A stretch of 64,000 bases of DNA from Roseiarcus sp963709655 (GTDB lineage Bacteria; Pseudomonadota; Alphaproteobacteria; Rhizobiales; Beijerinckiaceae), in assembly GCA_963709655.1 (NCBI GenBank), contig CAVPXF010000025.1:62001-126000 (forward strand), read 5' to 3'. A program made the position numbers and the translations under genes. The notes beneath the pieces are model-generated. The model was given only the letters and a program-made list of their open reading frames with translations, searched no databases and had not been told where the DNA came from. Below, piece by piece: positions 36,008 to 45,577 of the stretch (the stretch's first letter is position 1; the number at the start of each line of letters is the position of its first letter).

Positions 36008-37049
36008 CGCCTCGCGGCGCCACGCTCTCGCCGGGCTCGAGCGCCACCGGGGCGAGCGCCTGGACGCGCGCGGGCGCGGCGCCGCCGGCGCTTTCTTCGC
36101 CCGCCGCGAGCGCCAGTTCCGCCTGCGCCGCATCGGCGAGCTTTTGACCGATCGCGGTCCAGTCGGTCCGCACGGTGGTCAGGGTGGGGATCAGATATTG
36201 CGCCCGCGCCTCCGGCAAGAGCGCCAGCACCGAAAGGTCGCGCCCGGGCCGCAGGCCGCGCTCGCCGAGCCGGCGATAGAGCGCCACGGCATGCATCGAG
36301 TCGGTGACCAGCACGGCGGTCGGCGGCCGATCGGACCCGATGAGCGCATCCGCGGCCTCGAGGCCGCCGCGCTCGCCGGCCGGCCGGCGCAGATGAAGAC
36401 CCTCCTCGACCGGGAGGCGGTGGACGCCGAGCGCGCGCCGGTAGCCGGCCTCGACCAGTGCGAGATAGTGCATCGGCCGGTCGGGCAGGACGAGCCCGAT
36501 CCGCTCATGTCCGAGCGCGGCGAGATGGCCGACCGCGTCCTCGACCGCAGCGTCGAAATCGGGGTCGACAAAGGCGTGCCGCGCCGGCGTCTTGGTCCGG
36601 CCGAAGGTGACGAAGGGCCGTTTGAGCTTCAGGAGATAATCGACCCGCGGGTCGACGCTTTCTGTATCGGCGATGATCAGCGCATCGGCGATCCCGCGCT
36701 CGGTCACGCGCCTCAGCGCGGCGAGACGGTCCTCGCGGCCGTCCTCGACGAACATCGCCAAATCGAGCCCGTGCGCGCCGAGCCGGCGCTTGAGCCCGTT
36801 GAGCACGGAGAGGAAGACGGTGTTGATCAGCGTGTCGTCGGGGCCCGAGGGCACAATCATCGCGACGAGGTCGGTCCGCCCGCGCCTGAGGCTGCGGCCG
36901 GACTGGTTGGGCGAATAGCCGAGCTCCGCGGCCGCCTCCAGCACGCGCTGGCGGGTCTCGGCGTTGACGTCGTCGCGATCGTTCAACGCGCGCGACACCG
37001 TCCCGATCGAAAGGCCGAGATGACGGGCGAGCTGGCGAATTCCGATCAC
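35976..37049 (-). CDS. LacI-family transcriptional regulator
   Basis: A 357-residue LacI/GalR regulator. The helix-turn-helix and hinge are clear (IRQLARHLGLSIGTVSRALN, then AAAELGYSPNQSGRSLRRGR), followed by a periplasmic-binding-like domain (DLVAMIVPSGPDD, ALIIADTESVDPRVDYLLKL, LVTDSMHAVALYRRLGERGL). GTG 37049 is preferred because AGGAG lies 7 bp before it. The last dozen codons (ending VAAIADRG) are encoded by the 50-bp tandem repeat, so the native C-terminus has been replaced. Its likely target is the GTAAACGTTTAC site at 44208, in front of the sugar operon that ends just upstream of it. Confidence 0.85.
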   Translation of the reverse strand: MIGIRQLARHLGLSIGTVSRALNDRDDVNAETRQRVLEAAAELGYSPNQSGRSLRRGRTDLVAMIVPSGPDDTLINTVFLSVLNGLKRRLGAHGLDLAMFVEDGREDRLAALRRVTERGIADALIIADTESVDPRVDYLLKLKRPFVTFGRTKTPARHAFVDPDFDAAVEDAVGHLAALGHERIGLVLPDRPMHYLALVEAGYRRALGVHRLPVEEGLHLRRPAGERGGLEAADALIGSDRPPTAVLVTDSMHAVALYRRLGERGLRPGRDLSVLALLPEARAQYLIPTLTTVRTDWTAIGQKLADAAQAELALAAGEESAGGAAPARVQALAPVALEPGESVAPRGATVAAIADRG

Positions 37050-37087
37050 ACTTAAAACTCCTGGCGCGTGATGACGTCGGGACGCGC

Positions 37088-37196
37088 CGAACACCCTCAC
37101 CCTGCCGCTTCGCGGCTTCCCTCTCCCGGGGGGAGAGGGGGGGCGCGCGTCCCCTTCCCCCTCGGGGGGAAGGGGGCCCGAAGGGCCGGATGAGGG
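37088..37196. repeat. Intergenic palindromic repeat, CCCTCACCC...GGATGAGGG type
   Basis: It begins ACCCTCACCCTGCCGCTTCG and ends GGCCGGATGAGGG, with internal CCCTCTCCC and CCCTTCCCCC hairpins. Near-identical elements lie at 50459-50558 and, more diverged, at 40110-40232 and 45235-45409. They lie only between genes. They are typical of small non-autonomous palindromic elements and may act as transcript ends or mRNA stabilisers. Confidence 0.75.
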
Positions 37197-37207
37197 TCTT
37201 TGCCACG

Positions 37208-38059
37208 TCACCTGCCGGCGAGCCTGTCGGCGAAGAGGGCGATGGTCTTGGCGTAGACCGGCGAGGCGTTCCATTGGAGGATCGCGGGAAAATTCGGCTC
37301 GCCCTCGTTCCAGCCCGCGCCGCCCCGCCAGCCGTGCCCGGCGAGGAAGGCGGCGGTCGAGGCGAGGGCGTCGGCGGAATTGTGGATGACGTCCGGCGTT
37401 CCCGAGCCGTCCGGCGTGGTCGCATACATCATGATCGCCGAAGGCATGAGCTGGGTCTGGCCGATCTCGCCGGCCCAGGCGCCGTGCAGCGATCTCGGAT
37501 TGGGCCATACGCCGCGCTCGACCAGCGTCAGGGCGTCGATCAGCTCGGCGCGAAAGCGGTCGGCGCGGCGGCAATCGTAGGCGAGCGTGGCGAGCGCGGC
37601 GAAGGTCGGATAGGAGCCGTTGTCGCCGCCGTAGCTGGTCTCGAGGCCCCAGATCGCGACCAGCACCGCGCCCGGCACGCCGAAACGCTGCTCGATCGTT
37701 TCGAATGTCTGGGCGTAGCGGGCGAGCATCGCCCGGCCGCGCGACAACTGGCCGGGGGTGATGTGGCTTGCGGCGAAGCTCTCGAAATTGTGGCCGAGGT
37801 AGACGACCCCGCGGTCGTGCGCGCCGACCGACGAATCATAGCTCATCCCGCCGAGCGCCGACTCGAAGGCCGCGTCGGAGATTCCGTCGCGCGCGGCGAC
37901 CTGCCGGAAGGAGCTCAGCCATTCGTGGAAACCTTCCGGCCCCTTGCCGCATTCCTGCTGCGCCCTCGCCGGGGCGCAAGCGAGCGCCGAGGCGAGCGCG
38001 ATCCCCGCAACCGCTCTCCCGACGCGACCTGCAACCCAACCTGCAACACGACCTGTCAT
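37208..38059 (-). CDS. Lytic murein transglycosylase (MltB family)
   Basis: A 283-residue secreted enzyme. A signal peptide ends near ARAQQ (residue 34), followed by the MltB-type fold. The catalytic Glu is in VAIWGLETSYGG, and the substrate-binding GEIGQTQLMPSAIM and AFLAGHGWRGGAGW segments are conserved. It cleaves glycan strands of peptidoglycan to form 1,6-anhydro ends, in the periplasm. No C-terminal peptidoglycan-binding domain is present, which makes it shorter than many relatives. It sits between the LacI gene and the sugar operon without obvious link. Confidence 0.88.
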   Translation of the reverse strand: MTGRVAGWVAGRVGRAVAGIALASALACAPARAQQECGKGPEGFHEWLSSFRQVAARDGISDAAFESALGGMSYDSSVGAHDRGVVYLGHNFESFAASHITPGQLSRGRAMLARYAQTFETIEQRFGVPGAVLVAIWGLETSYGGDNGSYPTFAALATLAYDCRRADRFRAELIDALTLVERGVWPNPRSLHGAWAGEIGQTQLMPSAIMMYATTPDGSGTPDVIHNSADALASTAAFLAGHGWRGGAGWNEGEPNFPAILQWNASPVYAKTIALFADRLAGR

Positions 38060-38276
38060 TCATGGCCCCCCAAGCCGGCTTGACGGCCAAGGCCGCGGGC
38101 GCCGGCCAGCCCCGCCGCGCCCTCGACCCTATCAAAGCGCGGCGGCGCGACAAACCGTAGAGCGCCGGCGAGGCGGACCGCGAAGGCGGCCTGCCTCGCT
38201 GCGCCTCTCAGAGACCCCGCTTAGGACGCCGGGGTCGCCGGGCTCGACGCCAGCCGTGGGAGGCGGCGGCCCCTTG

Positions 38277-39295
38277 TCATCGGTAGCGCTTCTGGTTCCA
38301 GCGGTGTCCCAGCAGCGACAGGATGATGATGAGGCCGTTGAAGAACTGGACGTAGAAGCCGGAAAGGCCGGCGGCGACGATGCCGCTCTGGATGAACGAC
38401 ACGATCAGAGCGCCGATCGCGCCGCCGGCGATCGTGCCGACGCCGCCCCAGGTCGGCGTGCCGCCGACGAACACCGAGGCGATCGCCGGCAAAAGATAGC
38501 CGTCGCCGGTCGTCGGCCACCAGGTGTAATTGACCATCGTCGAGAAGACGCCGGCGAGCGCCGCGCCGAGGCCCATGAAGACGAAGGTCAGGATGCGTAC
38601 GCGCTGGACGTTGACGCCCATCTCGGTCGCGCTGTCGGGATTGTCGCCGACCGCTCGCACCCGCGCGCCGAACCGGTGGCCGTTGAACAGGAAGCCCGCG
38701 AACAGGACGAAACCGAGCGCCCAGAAAATCTGCACCGGGAGGCCGAAGGCCTGGCCGGCGAAGATCGAGCCCCAGCTCGTGTCCTGCAATTCAAGGAGGG
38801 CGATCGACTTGCCCTGGGTGACGATCATGATCAGCCCGCGCAGCATGAAGTTCATGCCGAGCGTGGCGATCAGCGAGGAGAGGCCCGCGGTGACGACGAG
38901 CGCGCCGACGCAGGCGCCGAGCGCCATGCCGGTGACGAGCGCCACGGCGATGCCGACGAGCGGGCTCAGGCCCGCGTGCACGGCAAGCGCGAAGGTCCAG
39001 GCCGCAAAACCCATCGTCGCCGGGAACGAGAGGTCGATCTCGCCGACGGCGACGACGAACACCAAGGGCACGACGAGACACAGGGCGACCGGCAGGGTCA
39101 CGAGCACCGAATTGTAGATCGGCCAGCTCAGGAACACCGCAGGGCTCGCCGCCATGAAGACCGCAATCATGATGACGAACACGGCCAGCGTGCCGAGGGC
39201 TGCGCGGTTGCGATCGGCGAAGCGGCGGAGCGCGCTCTCCGGCGGGCGCTCGACCGGACGAGCGCGCGTGTCGATGGGTTCCAGGGACGCGGTCA

Positions 39296-39299
<4 letters not shown>
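38277..39299 (-). CDS. Ribose-type ABC transporter permease
   Basis: A 340-residue inner-membrane permease of the RbsC/BPD_transp_2 family, with eight to ten hydrophobic helices (LGTLAVFVIMIAVFMAASPA, ALCLVVPLVFVVAVGEIDLS, FVFMGLGAALAGVFSTMVNY). The EIDLSFPATMG loop is the typical EAA-like coupling region. Its start ATGATG overlaps the ATPase stop, so the two are translationally coupled. It imports a sugar or sugar-like compound with the ATPase and the binding protein encoded upstream. Confidence 0.92.
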
Positions 39300-40090
<791 letters not shown>

Positions 40091-40109
40091 TGGCGGTTCC
40101 TCCGTTGTG

Positions 40110-40232
40110 TGATCGCTTCTCCCCGCATGCGGGGAGAAGGTGGCCCGAAGGGCCGGATGAGGGGCGGCGCCAACGATCGAACGTTAGCGCGGCCCCTCAC
40201 CCCGGCCCTCTCCCCGCGAGCGGGGCGAGGGG
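40110..40232. repeat. Intergenic palindromic repeat between ABC genes
   Basis: Two hairpins (CTCCCCGCATGCGGGGAG and CTCCCCGCGAGCGGGGCGAG) bracket GGCCCGAAGGGCCGGATGAGGGG. The unit belongs to the same GGATGAGGGG family as 37088-37196. Its place between the binding-protein gene and the ATPase gene could reduce downstream expression, as intergenic hairpins do in many transporter operons. Confidence 0.65.
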
Positions 40233-40237
40233 GTCGT

Positions 40238-41249
40238 TCACCGCAACCCCTCCTTTGCGAGGTTCGCGACCGCCTTGTAATTGTCCGGCGTGACGTAGCC
40301 TGCGCCGGTGTCGACGTTGATCGGCGCGAGTCCGTAGACGATCTGCTCGCACAGGCTCAGAATCGGCAGGTAGCCCTGCTGGAACGGCTGCTGGTCGGCC
40401 GTGAGCTGCACCCAGCCGTCCTTGAACATTTCGACGATCTGCGGGCTCGTGTCGAAGCCGACGTTGATGATCTCGCCCGGCTTCTTGCCCGCGGCCTTCA
40501 TGTAGGTCGCCGCGTTGCCGAGCTCCTGGCCGCCCGGATAGACAATCACCTTGGCCGTCGGATTGGCCTGCAGGGTCGCCGTGAGCACGGGGATAGCGAG
40601 GTTCGGGTCGGTCGCCCATTCCGGGGGCGAGTTGAGCTTGACCACCTTGACGCCGGCCGCCTCGAGGGCGTTCGCGGTGCCAAGCTCGCGCGCGGCGCGG
40701 ATCGAATCGTCGAAGCCGCCGAGCACGATCGCCACGTCGCCTTTCTTCAGCCCGAAGCGCCGTACGATCTCGACGCCGAGCGCGTGGCCCTGCGGCGCCT
40801 GCTGCGCCCCGATGTAGCCGCCGCCGACCTTGTCGACAGCCGCGGGCACGGGCACGTTCTGATACATCATCTTGATGCCCGCCTTGGCCGCCTGCTCGGC
40901 GAGCGGCAGAATCGCGGCCTCGCCCGGATGGCCCATCATGGCGATGCCGTCGGGATGGGCCGCGACCGCCTCGCGCAACTGCTGGGTCATCTTTTCGTTG
41001 GCCCAGCCGGAGAAGACGTACTCCACCTGCGCCCCGGTGTCGGCGGCGGCCTGGCGCGCGCCGTTGTAGACGATGGTGCCGAAGGCGTCGCCCTCGGCGC
41101 CGCCGACGAAGAAGCGGATGTGCGCCTTGCTGCACCACTTGTCGCGCAGCGCCTGGGCGTCCGCCGCGTGGGCTGCGCCCATGACGCCGACGCTGATGAG
41201 CGCCAGCGCCGTCCACCCTCGAAATCCTGGAATCAAGCTTCGAATTCAT
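40238..41249 (-). CDS. Periplasmic sugar-binding protein of the ABC transporter, one frameshift
   Basis: A Peripla_BP_4-type (ribose/xylose-like) binding protein. ATG 41249, preceded by GGGAGGACGGAC, begins MNSKL; an extra base near 41237 then breaks the frame before IPGFRGWTALALISVGVMGA, the signal-peptide core ending AHAAD. The mature part has the usual IVYNGARQAAADTG, GIAMMGHPGEAAILPLAEQA and VGFDTSPQIVEMFKDGWVQL segments. The corrected length is 336 residues. It captures the substrate in the periplasm. The binding pocket cannot be matched to a known sugar from sequence alone. Confidence 0.88.
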
Positions 41250-41335
41250 GTCCGTCCTCCCATCTTTCCCGCGGTTTTTGCGCCGCTCGTTCGCCGGAGC
41301 CGTTCTGTCTCCGGCCTTGCTCGCCCGGGCCGTCC

Positions 41336-42235
41336 TCAGCCCGGATTGGGAACGGCGCGCGCGCCGCCCCGGCATTGCTTGAGATAATCGAGCGCCCGCA
41401 CCTGGCCGGTCATCTCGAGTTCGTCGCGATAGACCGGATCGTGCCAGCCTTCGATGTCGATCGGGCCCGAATAGCCGGCGAGCCTGAGCTCGCTGATCAC
41501 GCGCGTCCAGTCGGTGTCGCCGAAACCGGGCGTGCGCATCTGGACGAAGGGGTGTTTGCCGAACACGCCGTGCTCGCGCACCACGTCCCAGCGCACCGTC
41601 GCGTCCTTGCCGTGGACGTGAAAGAACTTCGGCGCCCATTTGCGGATCTGCGGCATCGGATCGATCAGGTAGACGAGCTGGTGGCACGGCTCCCATTCGA
41701 GGCCGAGATTGTCGTTCGGCAGGGCGTCGAACATCAGCTCCCAGGCGTCCGGATTATGGGCGATGTTCCAGTCGCCGGTCGCCCAGTTGCCGTCCATGGC
41801 GCAGTTCTCGAACGCGATCCTGACGCCCTTGTCGTCGGCGCGGCGCGAAAGCTCGCCCCAGACTTTCTTGAACGCCGGCAGGCTCGCCTCGAGCGGCTGG
41901 CCGCGCACGCGGCCGGTGAAGCCGGCCACGTTGCGGGCGCCGAAAAGGTGGGCGTTGTCGATCAGCGCCTCCCACCCGGCCAGCGTCTCTCGGTCGAGCT
42001 CGTCGTTTTCGAGCGGGTTGCCGAACATGCCGAGCGTGTCGATCTTCACGTCGGCATCGCCGATCGCCTCGCTGAGCTCGCCCGCGAGCCGCGGCAAATC
42101 CTTGTTCATCGTCTGCCAGAAGAACGGCTCGACGCTCTCGAAGCCGTGCTTGACGATGGCGCGGACGTAAGCCGCCGGGTCGGGCGCGTTGGCCCGGATC
42201 ATGGTGCCGATGCGGATGTCGAGCAGCTCTCTCAT
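41336..42235 (-). CDS. Sugar phosphate isomerase/epimerase-like TIM-barrel protein
   Basis: A 299-residue xylose-isomerase-like TIM-barrel protein (IolE/IolI-type superfamily). Metal-site segments are visible: VRIAFENCAMDG (Glu), LGLEWEPCHQL (Glu and His), FFHVHGKDA (His) and PIDIEGWHDPVY (Glu). ATG 42235 (MRELLDIRIGTMI) is the likely start. It probably isomerises or epimerises the imported sugar derivative after oxidation by the Gfo/Idh protein. It lies 11 bp after the PhyH gene. Confidence 0.85.
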   Translation of the reverse strand: MRELLDIRIGTMIRANAPDPAAYVRAIVKHGFESVEPFFWQTMNKDLPRLAGELSEAIGDADVKIDTLGMFGNPLENDELDRETLAGWEALIDNAHLFGARNVAGFTGRVRGQPLEASLPAFKKVWGELSRRADDKGVRIAFENCAMDGNWATGDWNIAHNPDAWELMFDALPNDNLGLEWEPCHQLVYLIDPMPQIRKWAPKFFHVHGKDATVRWDVVREHGVFGKHPFVQMRTPGFGDTDWTRVISELRLAGYSGPIDIEGWHDPVYRDELEMTGQVRALDYLKQCRGGARAVPNPG

Positions 42236-42246
42236 GGACGTCCCGT

Positions 42247-43105
42247 TCAATGTTGAGCCCGATCGGGCGCCGAACCGAGGCGGTCGCCTGCGACTTCGGA
42301 ACGGATGTAGGGCTGGTTCACGTCTTCATAGCCTCGGGCGGCGTACGGATCATGGCCCGCCACCAGAATGATGTCTCTGAGATCGTGCGTTGGCGGACTG
42401 GGTCCGTCGGCGCGCCACCACGGAAGCAGCGATTCGGCGCTCATGTAGTGGTTGACGAGCGCGCGCCGGAAGCCGCTCTGCCTCCGGTTCCTGAGCGATT
42501 TGTGAAGCAGGTAGCCGTTGAAGAAGACAACCGATCCGGCCGCGACCTCGATCGGCCGCGCGTCTTCCTCCTGGTAGGGGAAGTCGAAGGACTCGGGAAC
42601 CGAGTCGTATTCGGGGTTGGCATGCCGACGCAGCGGCCAGAGGACGCCGGGGCGGTGCGAGCCGGGGATCGCCCACAAGCAGCCGTTGTCGATCGCAGCG
42701 TCGTCGAGAGCGATCCAGGCCGCCGTCAGGGAGCGGTCGCTGAGTGGGAATGAAATCCTCGTCCTGATGCCAGGCCTGCCCCGCTTTGCCGGCGTGCTTG
42801 ATGAACAGCATCGACTGCATGCATTTGACGTTGGGGCCAATCAGCGTCGTCAGCGCCTCGACGATGCGCGGATGAGCGAGCGCGGCGCGAAACCGGTCCG
42901 ACAGCTTGTGAGGGAAATGGATCGCAAGATAGGCCGCGAGCGGGTCGCTCTGCGTCATGTCCGAAGCGCCGCCGAGAGCCTTGCCCTTCTCGAGACAAAG
43001 CCGCGCGGCTTCGTCGCGCAGCTCCGTCACTTCCTGCGGGCCGACAAGGTCTTCGATCATGACATACCCATCGCGCCGATAGCGTTCGAGCAGTCCGTCG
43101 GTCAT
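42247..43105 (-). CDS. Phytanoyl-CoA dioxygenase (PhyH) family oxygenase, one frameshift
   Basis: A 285-residue Fe(II)/2-oxoglutarate oxygenase of the PhyH family. The iron ligands are His and Asp in AWHQDEDF and the distal His in NGYLLHKSLRNRR, with the 2-oxoglutarate Arg nearby. An extra base near 42737 interrupts the frame right after the HxD motif. Bacterial PhyH proteins hydroxylate small molecules, and their presence in a sugar-transport operon points to hydroxylation or demethylation of an unusual substrate. ATG 43105 starts MTDGLLERYRRDGYV, the usual N-terminus. It lies between the dehydrogenase and isomerase genes. Confidence 0.85.
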
Positions 43106-43122
43106 GGGGCCTCTCATCGGGG

Positions 43123-44152
43123 TCACATGATGATGCTGACGCGCCGCCCAACCTCCGCGCTCTCGATTGCCCCGAGGACCATCGCCAGCGAGCGGATGTT
43201 GTCTTTGCCGGCCGTCTCGGGCTGCGCGCCTTCGCGCACCGCCGCGACGAAGTCGGCGAGCACGCCGAAATGGCCGCCGATGCGGTCGTTCGCGGCGAGC
43301 GGCGGCGGCTCGACCGGCTCGACCGCGTCGAACAGGCCGTCGCGCGCGCCGGGCCGCGCGACCTCGATCCGGATCGCCTCGGCGCCGTCCCAGGTCAGCG
43401 ACCCCAGGGTTCCGACAAAGCGCCAGCTGCATTCCCACGAAGTCCGCAGGCCCGGCGCTGACCAGGAGCCGCGGTAGGTGAAGAGCGCGTGGTTATCGAG
43501 CTCGAACACCGCCGCCGCCGACGAGCCCTGGCGATACCAGGAGGAGGGCGGGTTCCACTCGCGACAATAGACGTTGACGCCGTCGAGCCCGGTCATGGCG
43601 CGCAGAGCGTCGAAGCCGTGGATCGCCATGTCGAGCAACAGGACGTGGTCCATGTCCTCGCGGAAACCGCCGAAATGCGGGGCGAGGAAAAAGTCGGCGT
43701 GGGCGCTCGTGAGTTCGCCGATCGCGCCCGCGCCGAGCGCCCGGCCGATCCGCCGGACGCCCTCGCAATAGCGGCGGTTCTGCACCACGGCGTGGATGCG
43801 TCCCGCAGCCTTCGCCCGGGCGATCAGGTCGCGCGCGTCTTCGAGCGTCTCGGCCATCGGCTTTTCGCTGAGCACGTGGCAGCCGGCGGCAAGGCCCGCG
43901 GCGACCACGTCGTGGCGGGCCTGCGGCACGACCACGTCGAACACGAGATCGGGGCGCGTCTCGGCGAGGAGCGTGCGCACGTCGCCCGCAATCGTCGCGT
44001 CGGCGAGCGCAAATTCGGCGGCGCGCTGGGCCGCCCGCTCGCGGTCGAGGTCCGCCGAGGCCGACGATTTTCAATTCGGGGATCTTGCGAGCGGCCTCGA
44101 GCCAGGCTTTGCTCATTGCGCCACAGCCGACAAGGACGGCTTTCATCTCCAT
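43123..44152 (-). CDS. Gfo/Idh/MocA-family NAD(P)-dependent oxidoreductase, one frameshift
   Basis: A 342-residue sugar dehydrogenase. The Rossmann motif is VLVGCGAMSKAWLEAA; after an extra base near 44060 the family EKP signature follows (HVLSEKPMAETLEDARDLI), and the catalytic region is DHVLLLDMAIHGFDALR. ATG 44152 has AGGAGG 9 bp upstream. It is the first gene of the LacI-regulated operon and probably oxidises or reduces the imported sugar or cyclitol. Such enzymes often act with an IolE-like TIM-barrel protein, as here. Confidence 0.88.
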
Positions 44153-44207
44153 CGACGCACGCCTCCTGGACTGAGTTTCACTCCCGCGGCCCCGTCTTTC
44201 CGGGACC

Positions 44208-44219
44208 GTAAACGTTTAC
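44208..44219. promoter_or_regulatory. LacI-type operator upstream of the Gfo/Idh-PhyH-ABC operon
   Basis: GTAAACGTTTAC is a perfect 12-bp palindrome with the central CG typical of LacI/GalR operators. It lies 56 bp upstream of the first gene of the sugar operon (start 44152) and nowhere else that I noticed. The LacI-type regulator gene at 35976-37049 beyond the far end of the operon is the obvious partner. The rest of the 44153-44536 gap holds repeat fragments. Confidence 0.75.
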
Positions 44220-44389
44220 GAACCTACCGTCGATCGCCCGCCCTGTCAAGCGCGCCCGACGCGCTTCAGACGCTTCCCCTGGTCCGTCATCGCGAGGAGC
44301 CCGAAGGAACGCGGCGACCCCCCGGATCGCCACGCCATCCATAATGGCGCGCCGCAGGCGCTGGTTGGCTGCCAAGCCCGCCCCTCTCG

Positions 44390-44494
44390 CCTCGTCCTGA
44401 GGAGCGGCGCCATAGGCGACGCGTCTCGAAGGACGCTCCAGCACGCACGAACGCCGCGGCCGCTGGATCATCCTTCGACAGGCTCAGGATGAGG
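44390..44494. repeat. Intergenic palindromic repeat, CCTCGTCCTGAGGAG type
   Basis: CCTCGTCCTGAGGAGC at the left is matched by GGCTCAGGATGAGG at the right, around CTCGAAGGAC and CATCCTTCGACAGG. The unit is a compact inverted-repeat element typical of Hyphomicrobiales intergenic DNA. A diverged half of the GTCATTGCGAG family sits just left of it near 44287. Confidence 0.6.
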
Positions 44495-44536
44495 TCATTG
44501 TCATGGCAGCCAGGCGGTCGCGATCGGGAGAAGCCC

Positions 44537-45172
44537 TCACACCTTCGGCACAGCCATGCCGCGCTGAACCGCCTCGCGGGCGCCGACCGCCTCGAGCCAG
44601 CGAGACACCGAGGGGCATGCCTCTATGGTCGGGCCGAGAACAGGCTCCAGAAATGTCGCGCCCGCCTTCGTCCATGTGTAACAGGCGATGTCGGCGATGG
44701 TGTAGTCGGGACCGGCGAGATAGGCGCTGTCGCCGAGACGGCGGTCCATCACCTTGAGAAGCCGGGCGCATTCGTCGGTGAAGCGCTTGATCGCGAGCGC
44801 CGATTTCTCCTCGGACCGGATGGCGAAGAAGCCGAGCTGCCCGAACATCGGCCCGATGCCCCCGATCTGCCAGAAGACCCATTCGAGCGCCCGGTAGCGC
44901 TCCGCGCCGGAGGGCGCGAGGAGCTTTCCGGTCTTCTCGGCGAGGTAGACGAGGATCGCCCCGCTTTCGAACAGCGTGAACGGCCCGCCCGGCCCGTCGG
45001 GATCGACGATCGCCGGGATCTTGTTGTTTGGCGAGATTTTGAGGAAGGCCGGATCGAACTGCTCGTTCTTGCCGAGGTTGACGGGCTTGACCGTGTACGG
45101 CAGCCCGATCTCCTCGAGCATGATGGGGATCTTGCGTCCGTTGGGCGTGCTCCAGGTGTACAGCTCGATCAT
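44537..45172 (-). CDS. Glutathione S-transferase, YfcG/YghU-like
   Basis: A 211-residue GST with an N-terminal thioredoxin-like domain (MIELYTWSTPNGRKIPIMLE) and an all-helical C-terminal domain (WVFWQIGGIGPMFGQLGFF). The TPN segment and the glutathione-binding FTLFESGAILVYLAEKTG match the Nu-class disulfide-bond oxidoreductases YfcG and YghU. It probably reduces disulfides or conjugates glutathione in the cytoplasm. ATG 45172 is the family start; the open frame extends further upstream only by chance. No operon partner is evident. Confidence 0.88.
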   Translation of the reverse strand: MIELYTWSTPNGRKIPIMLEEIGLPYTVKPVNLGKNEQFDPAFLKISPNNKIPAIVDPDGPGGPFTLFESGAILVYLAEKTGKLLAPSGAERYRALEWVFWQIGGIGPMFGQLGFFAIRSEEKSALAIKRFTDECARLLKVMDRRLGDSAYLAGPDYTIADIACYTWTKAGATFLEPVLGPTIEACPSVSRWLEAVGAREAVQRGMAVPKV

Positions 45173-45234
45173 GCAATCGTCCTCTCGTCCAAGGGGCCTA
45201 CGGCATTCACACATTTCAAATCGCAGCGCGGACG

Positions 45235-45409
45235 CCTTCTCCAGCTTTGCTGGGGAAGGTGGCGCGAAGCGCCGGATGGGGTGTGGCCCGCTGCCGCAAC
45301 TGGGATTGGATTGCACGACCGTCAGCCCGAGCCTTCAACGAGCCCTCCCTGCTTTCCGCACCCCATCCGACCCTCCGGGCCACCTTCCCCGCTTCGCGGA
45401 GAAGGAACG
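45235..45409. repeat. Inverted pair of GGATGGGGTG-type repeats
   Basis: CCTTCTCCAGC...GGCGCGAAGCGCCGGATGGGGTG at the left is mirrored by CACCCCATCCGACCCTCCGGG...GCGGAGAAGG at the right, about 80 bp apart. The pair could fold into a long imperfect stem between the divergent GST and MATE genes. It is a diverged member of the same repeat family as 37088-37196. No gene lies in 45173-45577. Confidence 0.65.
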
Positions 45410-45577
45410 CGACGGCTTGGGACCCGAAGACTGATCGACTCGTTTGAATGCCGTAGCGTCCATAGGCCCATCAGGATAGGCGCTCCCGCAAATAAATCGA
45501 ACGGCCCTCAACGCGAGATTGTTCCGAATGCTGCATTCGGCTATCACCGCCGGCTTTGCTCGCGCCAGGGGTCGATC